Source of the DNA: Oscillospiraceae bacterium
Lineage (GTDB): Bacteria; Bacillota; Clostridia; Oscillospirales; Oscillospiraceae
Direction of reading: 5' to 3'
DNA: 55,214 nucleotides
Assembly (NCBI GenBank): GCA_017415425.1
Contig: JAFQGT010000007.1
Location: 1-55,214 of the forward strand
Shown: positions 6,678-15,166 of the stretch, piece after piece
How positions within the stretch are numbered: position 1 is the stretch's first letter
Layout of the letters: every line of letters begins with the position of its first letter
The notes under the pieces: generated by a model
What the model was told of the DNA's origin: nothing
The model's input: the letters and a program-made list of their open reading frames with translations, nothing else
Databases searched by the model: none
Made by a program: the position numbers and the translations under genes

Positions 6678-6717
6678 TATACATTTTTCGTACTTTCCGT
6701 TATAATGTAGGAAAGTA
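6678..6717 (+). promoter_or_regulatory. MATE promoter with inverted repeat around the -10
   Basis: TATACA (6678-6683), 17 bp, TATAAT (6701-6706). A perfect 8-bp inverted repeat TACTTTCC-N11-GGAAAGTA (6691-6698 and 6710-6717) brackets the -10 box. A dimeric repressor (MarR/TetR/GntR type) at this site would block the promoter; none is encoded next door. Confidence 0.72.
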
Positions 6718-6733
6718 TGGAAAAGGAGACGCT

Positions 6734-8083
6734 ATGGGCAGAATTAAGGATATGACCTCCGGCAATCCCACGAAACTGATCTTGCAGTTTGCGTTGCCGC
6801 TGATTGTGGCCAATTTGGGCCAGCAACTGTATATGATCGCCGACGCTGCCATTGTGGGCAGAGGTGTGGGCGTAAAGGCGCTGGCAGCGGTGGGCGCTAC
6901 CGATTGGAGCTACTGGGTGATCCTGTGGACCATCACTACAATGACCCAGGGGTTTGGAACGTTTGTCTCCCGATATTTTGGTGAGAGGGACTATGACAAA
7001 ATGAATAAGTCCATCGCAATGTCCTGTCTGCTCAGCGGTGTGATTGCGGTGATCTTGAGTGTGGTAGGTCTGGTACTGACCCGCCCGGTATTGGAGCTGC
7101 TGAAAACACCCGCTGACATTCTGGATGACTCGGTGGACTACCTATCCACTATGATTGCCGGCAGCCTGGCGGTGGCAGGATATAATATGACCGCTTCTAT
7201 CCTCCGGGCTTTTGGTGACGGCAGATCACCGCTGATGGGGATGATCATTGCGGCGGCGCTGAATATCGGATTGGATCTTGTGACGGTATTTGTGTTCCAT
7301 TGGGGCGTATTCGGTACGGCGGTTGCCTCGGTAACGGCGCAGTTGGTAGCATTTATCTACTGCTTCCGTCGAATTTTGAAAGTAGAACAGGTGGTTCTGA
7401 ATAAAGCGTCCTTCCGGCCGGATGGACAAATGCTCCGGGAACTGATGGCCTTTGGCCTGCCCCTGGCGCTGCAGTATGTGGTGATCAATATCAGCGGTAT
7501 GATCCTGCAGTCTACGGTGAATTTGCAGGGCAGCATTTTTGTGGCAGGCTATACAGCCAATAATAAGGTATATGGTCTACTGGAATGCTCCGCGATTTCC
7601 CTGGGATTCGCGGCTACCACCTTCTTCTCTCAAAATTACGGCGCTAAGAAGATCCATCGGATTCGGGCCGGTATGCGGTCCACCATCGGCATCGGCATCG
7701 GTATGGCGCTGGTGATCGGCGGATTGATGGCGGTCTGTGGACGGGGCCTTTTGAGCCTGTTTATCGACAGCACGGAGGTGGGTTCTGGGGATGCGTTGAC
7801 CATTGGCTACCGATACTTGATGACGATGTCGGCATCGCTGATCATTTTGTATTTGATCTATGCCTATCGCAGCGCACTGCAGTCAATGGGCAGCTCCCTT
7901 CCGTCTATGATCTCCGGCTTTACAGAATGTGGCGCCCGGGTGCTGGTGGCCAAGGGTTTGTTCCTGTGGCTGGGTCAGGAGGTGCTGTTCTTTGCCGAGC
8001 CGGCGGCGTGGTTGGGATCGCTGGTGTTTATTATGGGTTCTTACTATGTGCTGCGAGACCGGTACTTAGCGAAAATTGCATAA
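6734..8083 (+). CDS. MATE-family multidrug/metabolite exporter
   Basis: The protein has 449 aa; start at 6734 is set by AAAAGGAGA. The N-terminus (GRIKDMTSGNPTKLILQFALPL) and about 12 hydrophobic segments in two six-helix halves fit the DinF/NorM-type MATE superfamily. Such carriers export cationic drugs or metabolites in exchange for Na+ or H+. It is monocistronic with its own promoter and terminator. The palindromic operator suggests inducible expression. Substrate cannot be told from sequence. Confidence 0.92.
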   Translation: MGRIKDMTSGNPTKLILQFALPLIVANLGQQLYMIADAAIVGRGVGVKALAAVGATDWSYWVILWTITTMTQGFGTFVSRYFGERDYDKMNKSIAMSCLLSGVIAVILSVVGLVLTRPVLELLKTPADILDDSVDYLSTMIAGSLAVAGYNMTASILRAFGDGRSPLMGMIIAAALNIGLDLVTVFVFHWGVFGTAVASVTAQLVAFIYCFRRILKVEQVVLNKASFRPDGQMLRELMAFGLPLALQYVVINISGMILQSTVNLQGSIFVAGYTANNKVYGLLECSAISLGFAATTFFSQNYGAKKIHRIRAGMRSTIGIGIGMALVIGGLMAVCGRGLLSLFIDSTEVGSGDALTIGYRYLMTMSASLIILYLIYAYRSALQSMGSSLPSMISGFTECGARVLVAKGLFLWLGQEVLFFAEPAAWLGSLVFIMGSYYVLRDRYLAKIA

Positions 8084-8086
8084 CGT

Positions 8087-8119
8087 AACCCCCGCCTGTA
8101 GAACAGGCGGGGGTTTTAT
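8087..8119 (+). terminator. Intrinsic terminator after the MATE gene
   Basis: 12-bp perfect stem AACCCCCGCCTG / CAGGCGGGGGTT, loop TAGAA, followed by TTATA. The converging isomerase operon may also end here; 8120-8234 holds nothing else recognisable. Confidence 0.85.
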
Positions 8120-8234
8120 ATCAAGGCCTTGGCCTTTTTATCTGGCAGACTTCAGCTTGCGCGAAAGACTTTTCGGCGTTGGACGGACGGCAGATGTACT
8201 ACCAGACACGAAACAACCCCAATGACGCAAATAA

Positions 8235-9626
8235 TTACAGAGTTACTTCCTTGTAGCCCAGATACTTAGACAGAGCCTCGCGTACACGTCTGGTCTGGTC
8301 GCCCTCTGCAATGATTACGTGGTGCCGGAAGCCTTCCTCGCTCATATGACGAAGCTTAGTCTGCAAACCGGGAATCTGAACCACACCGTAAGTGCCGAAG
8401 AAACGTCTGTCCAGTGCGATGTCCAGAACCTCACCGCTTTCTACAAAATAACGAACCTCGCCGTTTTCTGTACGCATACCGCAAACAGTGATCTTTCCGG
8501 GCTTGATTTTACCTACGTTGACACCCCAAGAACAGTTGTTGCCTTCTGTTTTAACGAACATTTTATGCTCTTCCATATGACCGGGCTCTTCCAGCAGATT
8601 CATAGGCAGCGGACCGCAGTGGAACAGGATGCACTTGTCACCGTCAGAGCCGTAGTTGTTATTCACGTCCAGGCAGCCCACGCCGGCATCGGATGCCAGA
8701 GTCAACGCCATCATAGCGGGGACGTTGGTTACGTCTGTTTCACAAGCGATGGGCATCTTTCTCTTGTTCATAATACCCATAACTGTGCAGGGCGCGATCT
8801 TGAACTCGTACTGCAGTTCCATCCAGCAACGCAGAGTCATTGCGTCCAACTTCATTTCCTTCTGCAGATCTTCGATAACCACACCCAGCTTGCTTTGATT
8901 CAAAAGGGCGTAGTCCGGTGTGTCACAGGTGTTGGAGGCGGCAAGAATCTCCTTTTTCCATCCTTCCAGTCTGGGATCATCATCAGCAACGGCGTGCACT
9001 CTGGAGAAAACCTGAGTCAGATCAAGTGTTTCCACATCTACGCCGACCCGTTCCATCGCTGCCTCATCAAAGCGAACGCTCTTAAATGCGGTGGTTCTGG
9101 CGCCCAGCACACCAACACGCAAGTGACGCATTCTCTTTACGATACGGCAAATGGCGATATAGTCCATCAGTTCCTTATGGAAGTCCTCACTCAACGGATG
9201 CATTACAAAAGGCTCTCCTGCAACAAAGGGGACCTGCATCTGCTTCAGCACGGCGCACAGACCCAGCTTGCCGCAGAATGCGTCTCTGCGGTTGGCAAAG
9301 TCCAGCTTGTCCAGTTCATCGGGATACGCCTGAAGCAGGATGGGAACGTTGAGATCCTGAATAGCCACTTTGATGCCATTTTCATCGCCGAAGTTAGGCA
9401 GGCAGAGGATCAGACCGTCATATTCACCTGCGTGCTCTGCAAGAAATGCGGCAAAGGCTTCACCCTCCGCTCTTGTTTCAACGGCGCCGTATTTTGTCTT
9501 GCTTTGATCCATAATCAGCAGTTCCACACCTGCCCGCTGGGCAGCCTGCAGCATATCTGCTCTTGCAGAATCAATTACAGTACTGGGGAAAAAACCGCGG
9601 TTTGCAACCAACAATGCCAATTTCAT
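8235..9626 (-). CDS. L-fucose/L-arabinose isomerase family protein
   Basis: The protein has 463 aa, with an N-terminal Rossmann-like region (MKLALLVANRGFFPSTVI) and C-terminal isomerase region of the FucI/AraA-like superfamily. It probably interconverts an aldose and a ketose using a divalent metal. It is third in a minus-strand unit, kinase - class II aldolase - isomerase, the classical set for isomerising, phosphorylating and cleaving a pentose or 6-deoxyhexose. The true sugar is not known: these FucI-like proteins are distant from characterised FucI. ATG is preceded by GGAGGTAAC. Confidence 0.8.
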   Translation of the reverse strand: MKLALLVANRGFFPSTVIDSARADMLQAAQRAGVELLIMDQSKTKYGAVETRAEGEAFAAFLAEHAGEYDGLILCLPNFGDENGIKVAIQDLNVPILLQAYPDELDKLDFANRRDAFCGKLGLCAVLKQMQVPFVAGEPFVMHPLSEDFHKELMDYIAICRIVKRMRHLRVGVLGARTTAFKSVRFDEAAMERVGVDVETLDLTQVFSRVHAVADDDPRLEGWKKEILAASNTCDTPDYALLNQSKLGVVIEDLQKEMKLDAMTLRCWMELQYEFKIAPCTVMGIMNKRKMPIACETDVTNVPAMMALTLASDAGVGCLDVNNNYGSDGDKCILFHCGPLPMNLLEEPGHMEEHKMFVKTEGNNCSWGVNVGKIKPGKITVCGMRTENGEVRYFVESGEVLDIALDRRFFGTYGVVQIPGLQTKLRHMSEEGFRHHVIIAEGDQTRRVREALSKYLGYKEVTL

Positions 9627-9659
9627 ACTAGTTACCTCCGTTTTGTTGTTTCTTTGATG

Positions 9660-10562
9660 TTAAACCAGTTTGTTTTTCAGATCGGTATTATACAGATAGT
9701 TAGCAATATAATCCCTGGCTCTGAGATATAGCTTTTCCTGCGCATAGGCTACATCGTTGGATCTTTCACGCAGGGCGGCTTCGAATGTCTGCCGCATTTC
9801 TGTGCCTACATTCATCTTGGCAATACCTGCCTTGAAGGCGTCCAAAATGAACTCGTGGCGGACGCCGGAACCACCGTGGAGAACCAGCGGAGCGCCTGTT
9901 GCATTGTACAGATCAGCAATATGCGCAACATCCAACTTAGCCTCGGGCTTCTTCTGATCGCGAACGGCTTCTGCAATCTGACCGTGAATGTTTCCCACTG
10001 CCACGGAAAGCCAATCGCACTTACTTTCGGCAATAAAACGCTTGGCTTCATCAATTTTGGTAAAGCCCATTCTTGCTGCAAAAATTTCGTCATAAGGGGG
10101 CATTTCTTTGTTTTCGTGACCCATAACAGCGCCTAATTCAGCCTCGCAGGGGATGCCCGCTGCGTGGGCCAATGCTGCAGCTTCAGCTGTGCACCGAATG
10201 TTCTCTTCCAAAGACAAACGAGAGCCGTCAACCATAACAGATTCATATCCGGCCTTGATTGCCCGCTGAATGTAAGATACATAGTCAACCTGAATATAAT
10301 CTTCATCGATTACGGGAATGTGATCCAAATGAAGCAGTGTATGTCCCTTGACTTGATACTTTGCGTACTCCTCTGCCACACGTTCCAGACTTTCGGAGTA
10401 GAACTTCTCCCATTCTACCCGGGCCACCTGAATCATAGCCACACTGTTTTCGTCCACAATTGCCTGAGCGATCGGCTTCAGCATAGCAATATGGGGGATA
10501 TTAAAAGCGGGGATACATTTTCCAAGCTCTCTGGCCTTCAGTACAATTTCCTTCGTTTTCAT
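9660..10562 (-). CDS. Class II ketose-bisphosphate aldolase
   Basis: The protein has 300 aa, a TIM barrel of the FbaA/GatY/KbaY family. The catalytic and zinc-binding motifs are present: LHLDH (proton donor Asp and Zn His), EAELGAVMGHE, VGNIHG and VLHGGSGV. It cleaves a phosphorylated ketose to dihydroxyacetone phosphate and an aldehyde or aldehyde phosphate. Sequence style is nearer tagatose-bisphosphate than fructose-bisphosphate aldolase, but substrate is set by the neighbouring isomerase and FGGY kinase. The isomerase gene begins 34 bp downstream. Confidence 0.88.
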   Translation of the reverse strand: MKTKEIVLKARELGKCIPAFNIPHIAMLKPIAQAIVDENSVAMIQVARVEWEKFYSESLERVAEEYAKYQVKGHTLLHLDHIPVIDEDYIQVDYVSYIQRAIKAGYESVMVDGSRLSLEENIRCTAEAAALAHAAGIPCEAELGAVMGHENKEMPPYDEIFAARMGFTKIDEAKRFIAESKCDWLSVAVGNIHGQIAEAVRDQKKPEAKLDVAHIADLYNATGAPLVLHGGSGVRHEFILDAFKAGIAKMNVGTEMRQTFEAALRERSNDVAYAQEKLYLRARDYIANYLYNTDLKNKLV

Positions 10563-10585
10563 ACGATCTCTCCATTCTGTTTTTT

Positions 10586-10615
10586 ATTATAGTGTAGTGT
10601 TTTTTATGATATGAA
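10586..10615 (-). promoter_or_regulatory. Possible internal promoter before the aldolase
   Basis: On the minus strand TTCATA, 18-bp spacer, TATAAT (perfect -10 at 10586-10591). It would let the aldolase and isomerase be transcribed independently of the kinase. Confidence 0.4.
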
Positions 10616-10632
10616 CTGCAATGAAATGTTTT

Positions 10633-10671
10633 CCTATGAATGGGGATGCAGTATTGCATCGCGTTCATAGG
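10633..10671. other. Stem-loop between kinase and aldolase genes
   Basis: Outer stem CCTATGAA / TTCATAGG and inner stem GATGCA / TGCATC around a GTAT loop, separated by a small internal loop. There is no T-run on the minus strand, so it looks more like an mRNA-processing or stabilising hairpin within the operon than a terminator. Confidence 0.55.
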
Positions 10672-10672
10672 T

Positions 10673-12151
10673 TTAATACAATTTGACAAGCTCCCGAAAT
10701 TTACAGTATTTTTCGTACTGTTTCTGATAATGCTTGTGGTGCTCAGGATTGGGCAGGATCGTCTGACCGTGCTGGGTGAATTGGGTTGCAAGGTTACAGA
10801 CACTGTCCGCTTTTGTCATTGCGGCAAAGCCCATAATGGCACAGCCCAGAGCGCCGGTTTCCTTGGTTTTTACAGGAATGATTTCCAAACCCCAAACGTC
10901 AGCTTTGATCTGCAGCCAGACAGGAGATTGCGCGCCACCGCCGCAAGCGTAGAGCCTTGTGGGATGAATGCCGCACCCGGACAGCCGCTCCAGGTTGTAT
11001 TGCATCTCAAAACACAACCCTTCCAAAATAGCGCGGTACAATTCAGGCAAGGTTGTTTTGGTTGTCAGACCGGCAATTAGTCCGGTTGCATTGGGATTTA
11101 CTTCCGGCGTTCCGCCCATACCCTGAAGGAAGGGGAGTACCAGAAGATCTGTGGGTTTGTCCGGACAGGTTCGATTCAGCAGATCATATATGCTGCAATT
11201 TTCTTCTTGCGCTTGCTGCCGAAGATGGGCGGCAAGGGCATCCCGATACCATTTCACAACAGAACCGCCGGAAATATTATAGGCGTAAGTCACATAGCCC
11301 AGGTTATCTAAGTAAGGGATACACGCATAGTTGTTTTTGGTGAAATCCATACCCGGAATATCCGGAAACAGCGGTGTAATGCACTCGGAGGTTCCGGTGG
11401 TATCAACAGCGTCGCCACACTTGCAAACGCCGGCACCCAACGCATTAACGATTTGGTCGTGGCAGCAGTTTACGATGCAGACATCCCGGGAAAGAGAAAA
11501 ACGGTCCGCCAAGTGGGGCAGAAGTGTTCCCACCACAACTCCGTCGGGACGTACGTCGGGAAGCTGTTCTTCATCGATTCCTGCAATATCTAATATGTAT
11601 TTGGACCAGGCACGGTTTTTTACATCGTACAGCAAGCTTCTGCAGGCAAGGGCTTCGCCGCAGACTGCTTCACCGGACAGGCAGAAGGTCAGATAACTTG
11701 CTACAAACAAATACTTCCATACAGGACGCTCTGCAATATGCTTTGTATAGAGCATTTTGGACAGAGAGTACGATGCATCCGGTAAGGTACGCGTGATCTC
11801 CATTATTTGATCTGCGCCGACTTTCTCGACTACTGCATCAAATTCTGCACTCTCACTGTTGGCAAAATAAAGAATCACGTCAGTTAACGGGGCACCCTGC
11901 CGGTCTACCGGCACAAAAGATTCTCCAAAGGAGGATACCGTAATGGCGGCAACTTCTTTGGGATCTGCCAGGTCTGAAACGCATTGTTCAATCACACGAA
12001 AAACAGACTCACGCAGCACATCAGAAGACAGATCTACCTTTCCCGGCGGATTGGGAAATTCCAGATAGCGCAATGCCAGCTGCATGCCGTCATCACGAAA
12101 GGCCACACATTTACAGCCTGTTCCACCAATATCCACTCCCAAGCAAACCAT
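10673..12151 (-). CDS. FGGY-family carbohydrate kinase
   Basis: The protein has 492 aa. The start is at 12151 because AGAAAGGAGA lies 8 bases upstream and the protein then begins MVCLGVDIGGTGCKCVAF, the FGGY N-terminal phosphate-binding motif; a longer frame upstream is intergenic. The C-terminal actin-like domain shows the signature GGGAQSPVWLQIKADVWGL. It phosphorylates a sugar or ketose from ATP. It is the first gene of the kinase-aldolase-isomerase unit and is transcribed away from the GH42-like gene, sharing a 450-bp regulatory gap. Confidence 0.9.
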   Translation of the reverse strand: MVCLGVDIGGTGCKCVAFRDDGMQLALRYLEFPNPPGKVDLSSDVLRESVFRVIEQCVSDLADPKEVAAITVSSFGESFVPVDRQGAPLTDVILYFANSESAEFDAVVEKVGADQIMEITRTLPDASYSLSKMLYTKHIAERPVWKYLFVASYLTFCLSGEAVCGEALACRSLLYDVKNRAWSKYILDIAGIDEEQLPDVRPDGVVVGTLLPHLADRFSLSRDVCIVNCCHDQIVNALGAGVCKCGDAVDTTGTSECITPLFPDIPGMDFTKNNYACIPYLDNLGYVTYAYNISGGSVVKWYRDALAAHLRQQAQEENCSIYDLLNRTCPDKPTDLLVLPFLQGMGGTPEVNPNATGLIAGLTTKTTLPELYRAILEGLCFEMQYNLERLSGCGIHPTRLYACGGGAQSPVWLQIKADVWGLEIIPVKTKETGALGCAIMGFAAMTKADSVCNLATQFTQHGQTILPNPEHHKHYQKQYEKYCKFRELVKLY

Positions 12152-12216
12152 CAAGACATCTCCTTTCTGTTGCTTGTTGTTGTGTTTCGCTTTTTCAGCC
12201 ATTTTAATTTTACGGA

Positions 12217-12262
12217 ACATTATGGTTAATGTAAGTTTATAATTTATTTTATTCTTTGTCAA
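12217..12262 (-). promoter_or_regulatory. Kinase-operon promoter and downstream palindrome
   Basis: Minus-strand TTGACA (12257-12262), 17 bp, TAAACT (12234-12239). An inverted repeat ACATTA-TGGT-TAATGT (12217-12232) covers the predicted start point, the classic position for a repressor site. Confidence 0.6.
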
Positions 12263-12463
12263 ATTGTTTTTCGATGCTGGGACGTGTTTGGGTATTTTCA
12301 ATAAATTATGGAAGATTTTTTGTGCGAAAGCACGAACCGTTATTCGTACCTTCCATTGCGCAACCTGTTGCTCCTGCTTCAACCAAAACAGCAGGCAGAA
12401 TGATATGGACAAAAAATTTGCAGAAAGGGGACTATTTTTTAGCAGTCAGTTGCGGTTTGAAAA

Positions 12464-12492
12464 TTGACAAATAAAATGAACTGCTTTATACT
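12464..12492 (+). promoter_or_regulatory. Promoter of the GH42-like gene
   Basis: TTGACA (12464-12469), 17-bp spacer, TATACT (12487-12492). The 5' leader to the ATG at 12604 is about 105 nt. The remaining divergent gap (12263-12463) shows no gene or clear RNA motif. Confidence 0.78.
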
Positions 12493-12603
12493 GGTACTAT
12501 CTACGGTTTTCTTAACCGGAGGACGCATACAAGACTGCAAAGAACTTTCGATTCGCCCCGGCTTTGCAGGAAAAATGAAAACTTGTAAGGAGTAAGAGAG
12601 ACG

Positions 12604-14613
12604 ATGGATAAGAAATACACCTATATGCTCAGATACACAATTGCACCCGATTGCTGTGAGGATGAGCGAATTGCGGAATTGATTGATTTCTGTAAGGGTG
12701 CAGAAATCGATGATTTGATGTTCTTCGTAAACTGTGAGGAAATCAATACCGGCCACATCACACCTGAAGAGCAGGAGCGTTGGCTGGAGCTTGCTGAAAA
12801 AACCAGAAAGCAGACGGATGAGCTGGGTATGACCTTTTCCATCAATCCCTGGACTACCATTATGCATGCGGCCAGAGGCCGGACACTAAGACCCGGTCAG
12901 AATTTCAGAACAATGGTGGATCTGGATGGAACACCTTGTAAACTCACTGGATGTCCCACAGACCCTGCGTTCATTGAATACCTCACAGGCGTTTACGCAA
13001 GATATGCGCAGGTTCATCCCGACACCCTCTGGTTAGAGGATGATATGCGGCTGCATAATCACGGAGCATTAAAATGGGGCGGCTGTTTTTGTGACGAGTG
13101 TATGAAAATGTATTCGGAGATTGCAGGCCGTCCTCTGACCCGGGAGGAGCTGGTTGCCGAGGCCTTTGCCGAAGGTAAACCCCGGCCGCTGCGTAAGGTT
13201 TGGCTGGCAGGTGCCAGAAAGACCATTGTGAACCTTTGTACGCAGGTTGCAGATGCGGTATTCTCCGTTGACAGAAATGTGAGACTGGGCCTTATGTGCT
13301 CGTATCCCAGCACCTATTGCACAGAGGGCAGAGACTGGGCTGCCATTACAAAGGCGCTGACAGGCAACAGACCGCCGGTATTCCGTCCCCATTTGCCCTC
13401 CTACTATGAAACGAAGGCAAAAGATTATATCGAGAGCTTTGACCGCATCTCTATGCAGACTGCGGCGTTTCTTGCAGACGGGACTCGGTTTGCCCCGGAG
13501 CTTGAGAATTTCCCCTACAGCAGGTATACCAACTCTACTGCATTTACTGCGTTTGAGATTGAAACGGCCTGTTTGTTCAAAGCCGACGGCATCGCTATGA
13601 ACATTTTTGATATGATGGGTTCCGGCGTGTTTAACGGAACCAAGTATCGGGATATGCTCAAGCGGATCAAGCCCTTCCTGAAGGAGGCCAGCAGCACCAT
13701 CCCGGGTGTACATCATCAAAAAGGTGTCAAGGCGCTGGTTTCTCCCAATGCGTCTGAGTCGATTTATGCAGCAGGCGGCAATACGCCCGCAGCACTGACG
13801 CCCAGAGAAGCGGAGGGCGCTGTCTATATGGGCGGACTTTCTGTGGCCTGGCGATATGAAACTGACCCGAAACCCGAAAGTGGTGTTACTTTTGCGGCCG
13901 GACAATTTTTCAGAGGGCTGGCAAAAGACCAAGTGGCAGACTTGCTGAGCAAAGGTAAGTGGATCCTGGATGGAGATGCGCTGCTGACCTTGCTGGATAT
14001 GGGTATGGGCCATATCATTGGCATCTCTTCGGCAGCACCTGCCAAGGGTCTGCTATGCGCTTACGAAGAAACTGTTGCGCCAGATCGCTATTTCGGAGTA
14101 CAACGGGTCAGAATGACCGGGCAGGTAGATGCGGGTGTGGCATTGAAAGTGATTCCGGATGAAAAAGGCACCCACCGGGCATACAGCAAGATGTATTCCC
14201 CCTACGCAGAGGAATTATTCGATACCGTTTCGGTCTATAACGACAGATTCTTTGTGCTTCCCTATGTGGATTGTCCTTCGGCTTACGGCACCCATTGTAA
14301 TCCTGTGCTGGCGGAGTTGATCCACGGCTTTGTGGACGGAGAGGCTTCCTACATCAGCGACGCGCCGCTACTTCGGATTTATGAGTACGAAAAAGATGGC
14401 AAGCGCTGCTTTGCGCTGGTGAATCCTTCCACAGATGCCTACGAAGGCTGTGAAATTCACATTTCCGGTGCAAAGGATTTTGCAAACGCAAAGGTATTTT
14501 CCACCCTTAACGGCGAGAACTCCGGCCAGGAATGCCTTCAAATCACCTCGGATAACACTTTGGTATACACACCTGCCATTGGCCACCTTGAAACAGTACT
14601 GATTACCATATAA
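12604..14613 (+). CDS. GH42-like glycoside hydrolase superfamily protein
   Basis: The protein has 669 aa and no signal peptide. The layout resembles GH42 beta-galactosidases: a TIM barrel (about 1-380), an alpha/beta trimerisation-like domain (about 385-540) and a C-terminal beta domain. WLEDDMRLHNH (Glu145) fits the acid/base region, and the Cys-rich GCFCDECMKMY after it matches the zinc-site region of GH42 enzymes. It could release the sugar used by the divergent kinase-aldolase-isomerase operon from an oligosaccharide taken up by the cell. No close characterised relative is recognised, so specificity is unknown; it may be a catalytically altered member. AAGGAG site before ATG. Confidence 0.6.
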   Translation: MDKKYTYMLRYTIAPDCCEDERIAELIDFCKGAEIDDLMFFVNCEEINTGHITPEEQERWLELAEKTRKQTDELGMTFSINPWTTIMHAARGRTLRPGQNFRTMVDLDGTPCKLTGCPTDPAFIEYLTGVYARYAQVHPDTLWLEDDMRLHNHGALKWGGCFCDECMKMYSEIAGRPLTREELVAEAFAEGKPRPLRKVWLAGARKTIVNLCTQVADAVFSVDRNVRLGLMCSYPSTYCTEGRDWAAITKALTGNRPPVFRPHLPSYYETKAKDYIESFDRISMQTAAFLADGTRFAPELENFPYSRYTNSTAFTAFEIETACLFKADGIAMNIFDMMGSGVFNGTKYRDMLKRIKPFLKEASSTIPGVHHQKGVKALVSPNASESIYAAGGNTPAALTPREAEGAVYMGGLSVAWRYETDPKPESGVTFAAGQFFRGLAKDQVADLLSKGKWILDGDALLTLLDMGMGHIIGISSAAPAKGLLCAYEETVAPDRYFGVQRVRMTGQVDAGVALKVIPDEKGTHRAYSKMYSPYAEELFDTVSVYNDRFFVLPYVDCPSAYGTHCNPVLAELIHGFVDGEASYISDAPLLRIYEYEKDGKRCFALVNPSTDAYEGCEIHISGAKDFANAKVFSTLNGENSGQECLQITSDNTLVYTPAIGHLETVLITI

Positions 14614-14699
14614 GATAAGGAAACTTACCGCATGGCAGCGCTGTGCGCAGAAAGTATGAACCGAGATCTTATACGAATCCGATATCCTGTCCCCATCGT

Positions 14700-15166
14700 G
14701 GCGTCTGTCAGCAGCAATGCTTTTAGAGAAGAACACCGCGTTGGTAACCTGTGCTTTTATTGGCTTTATTGTGGGTACATTTGGAAAGATGCCGGTGCCG
14801 AGGGAAGAACCAGGCGTTCTATCATTGCCCTTGGAGCCTGCTCTGCGGATTGCTATGGGGGCTTAGCTTTATCGTACCCGGTCTCAGTTCTTCGTCCTAG
14901 CTGTTTTTTGGACTATACCGGCCTATGCTTGCCGGTATCTCCGGCTTGGATATAGGTGTTCTGATCCCAATGGGTATCGGTATGGCGTTCTGGGAATCGT
15001 CGCGGCAACTGCGATTATGCTCCTGCCTTTTCAGGTAGAGTCGCTGTGGTCCGTTATCACTTATGCGCTGTTCGTTTTGGGCGGTGCAGCAGTTTCCTTT
15101 GGACTGTCCTGTGCTTGCAATAAACTGAAAGTTAAATCAAAAGAAAAAAAGAAAGGGATTATATGG
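14700..15166 (+). pseudogene. Decayed DUF368 (PopT-type) membrane protein
   Basis: Pieces of a DUF368 protein can be read in shifting frames: SAAMLLEKNTALVTCAFIGF then VGTFG (from 14704), SFIVPGLSSSS before a TAG, LFFGLYRPMLAGISGLDIGV then LIPMGIGMA, and finally VLGIVAATAIMLLPFQVESL into a C-terminal helix. At least two frameshifts/stops break it, and the N-terminal part is gone. Intact DUF368 proteins are undecaprenyl-phosphate transporters (PopT). It directly precedes the phosphate transporter gene. Sequencing error is an alternative, but the missing N-terminus argues for true decay. Confidence 0.75.

Noticed and set aside
8319-9731. 470-codon plus-strand frame opposite the isomerase
   Set aside because: Antisense shadow; the minus-strand isomerase has clear homology and a ribosome binding site.
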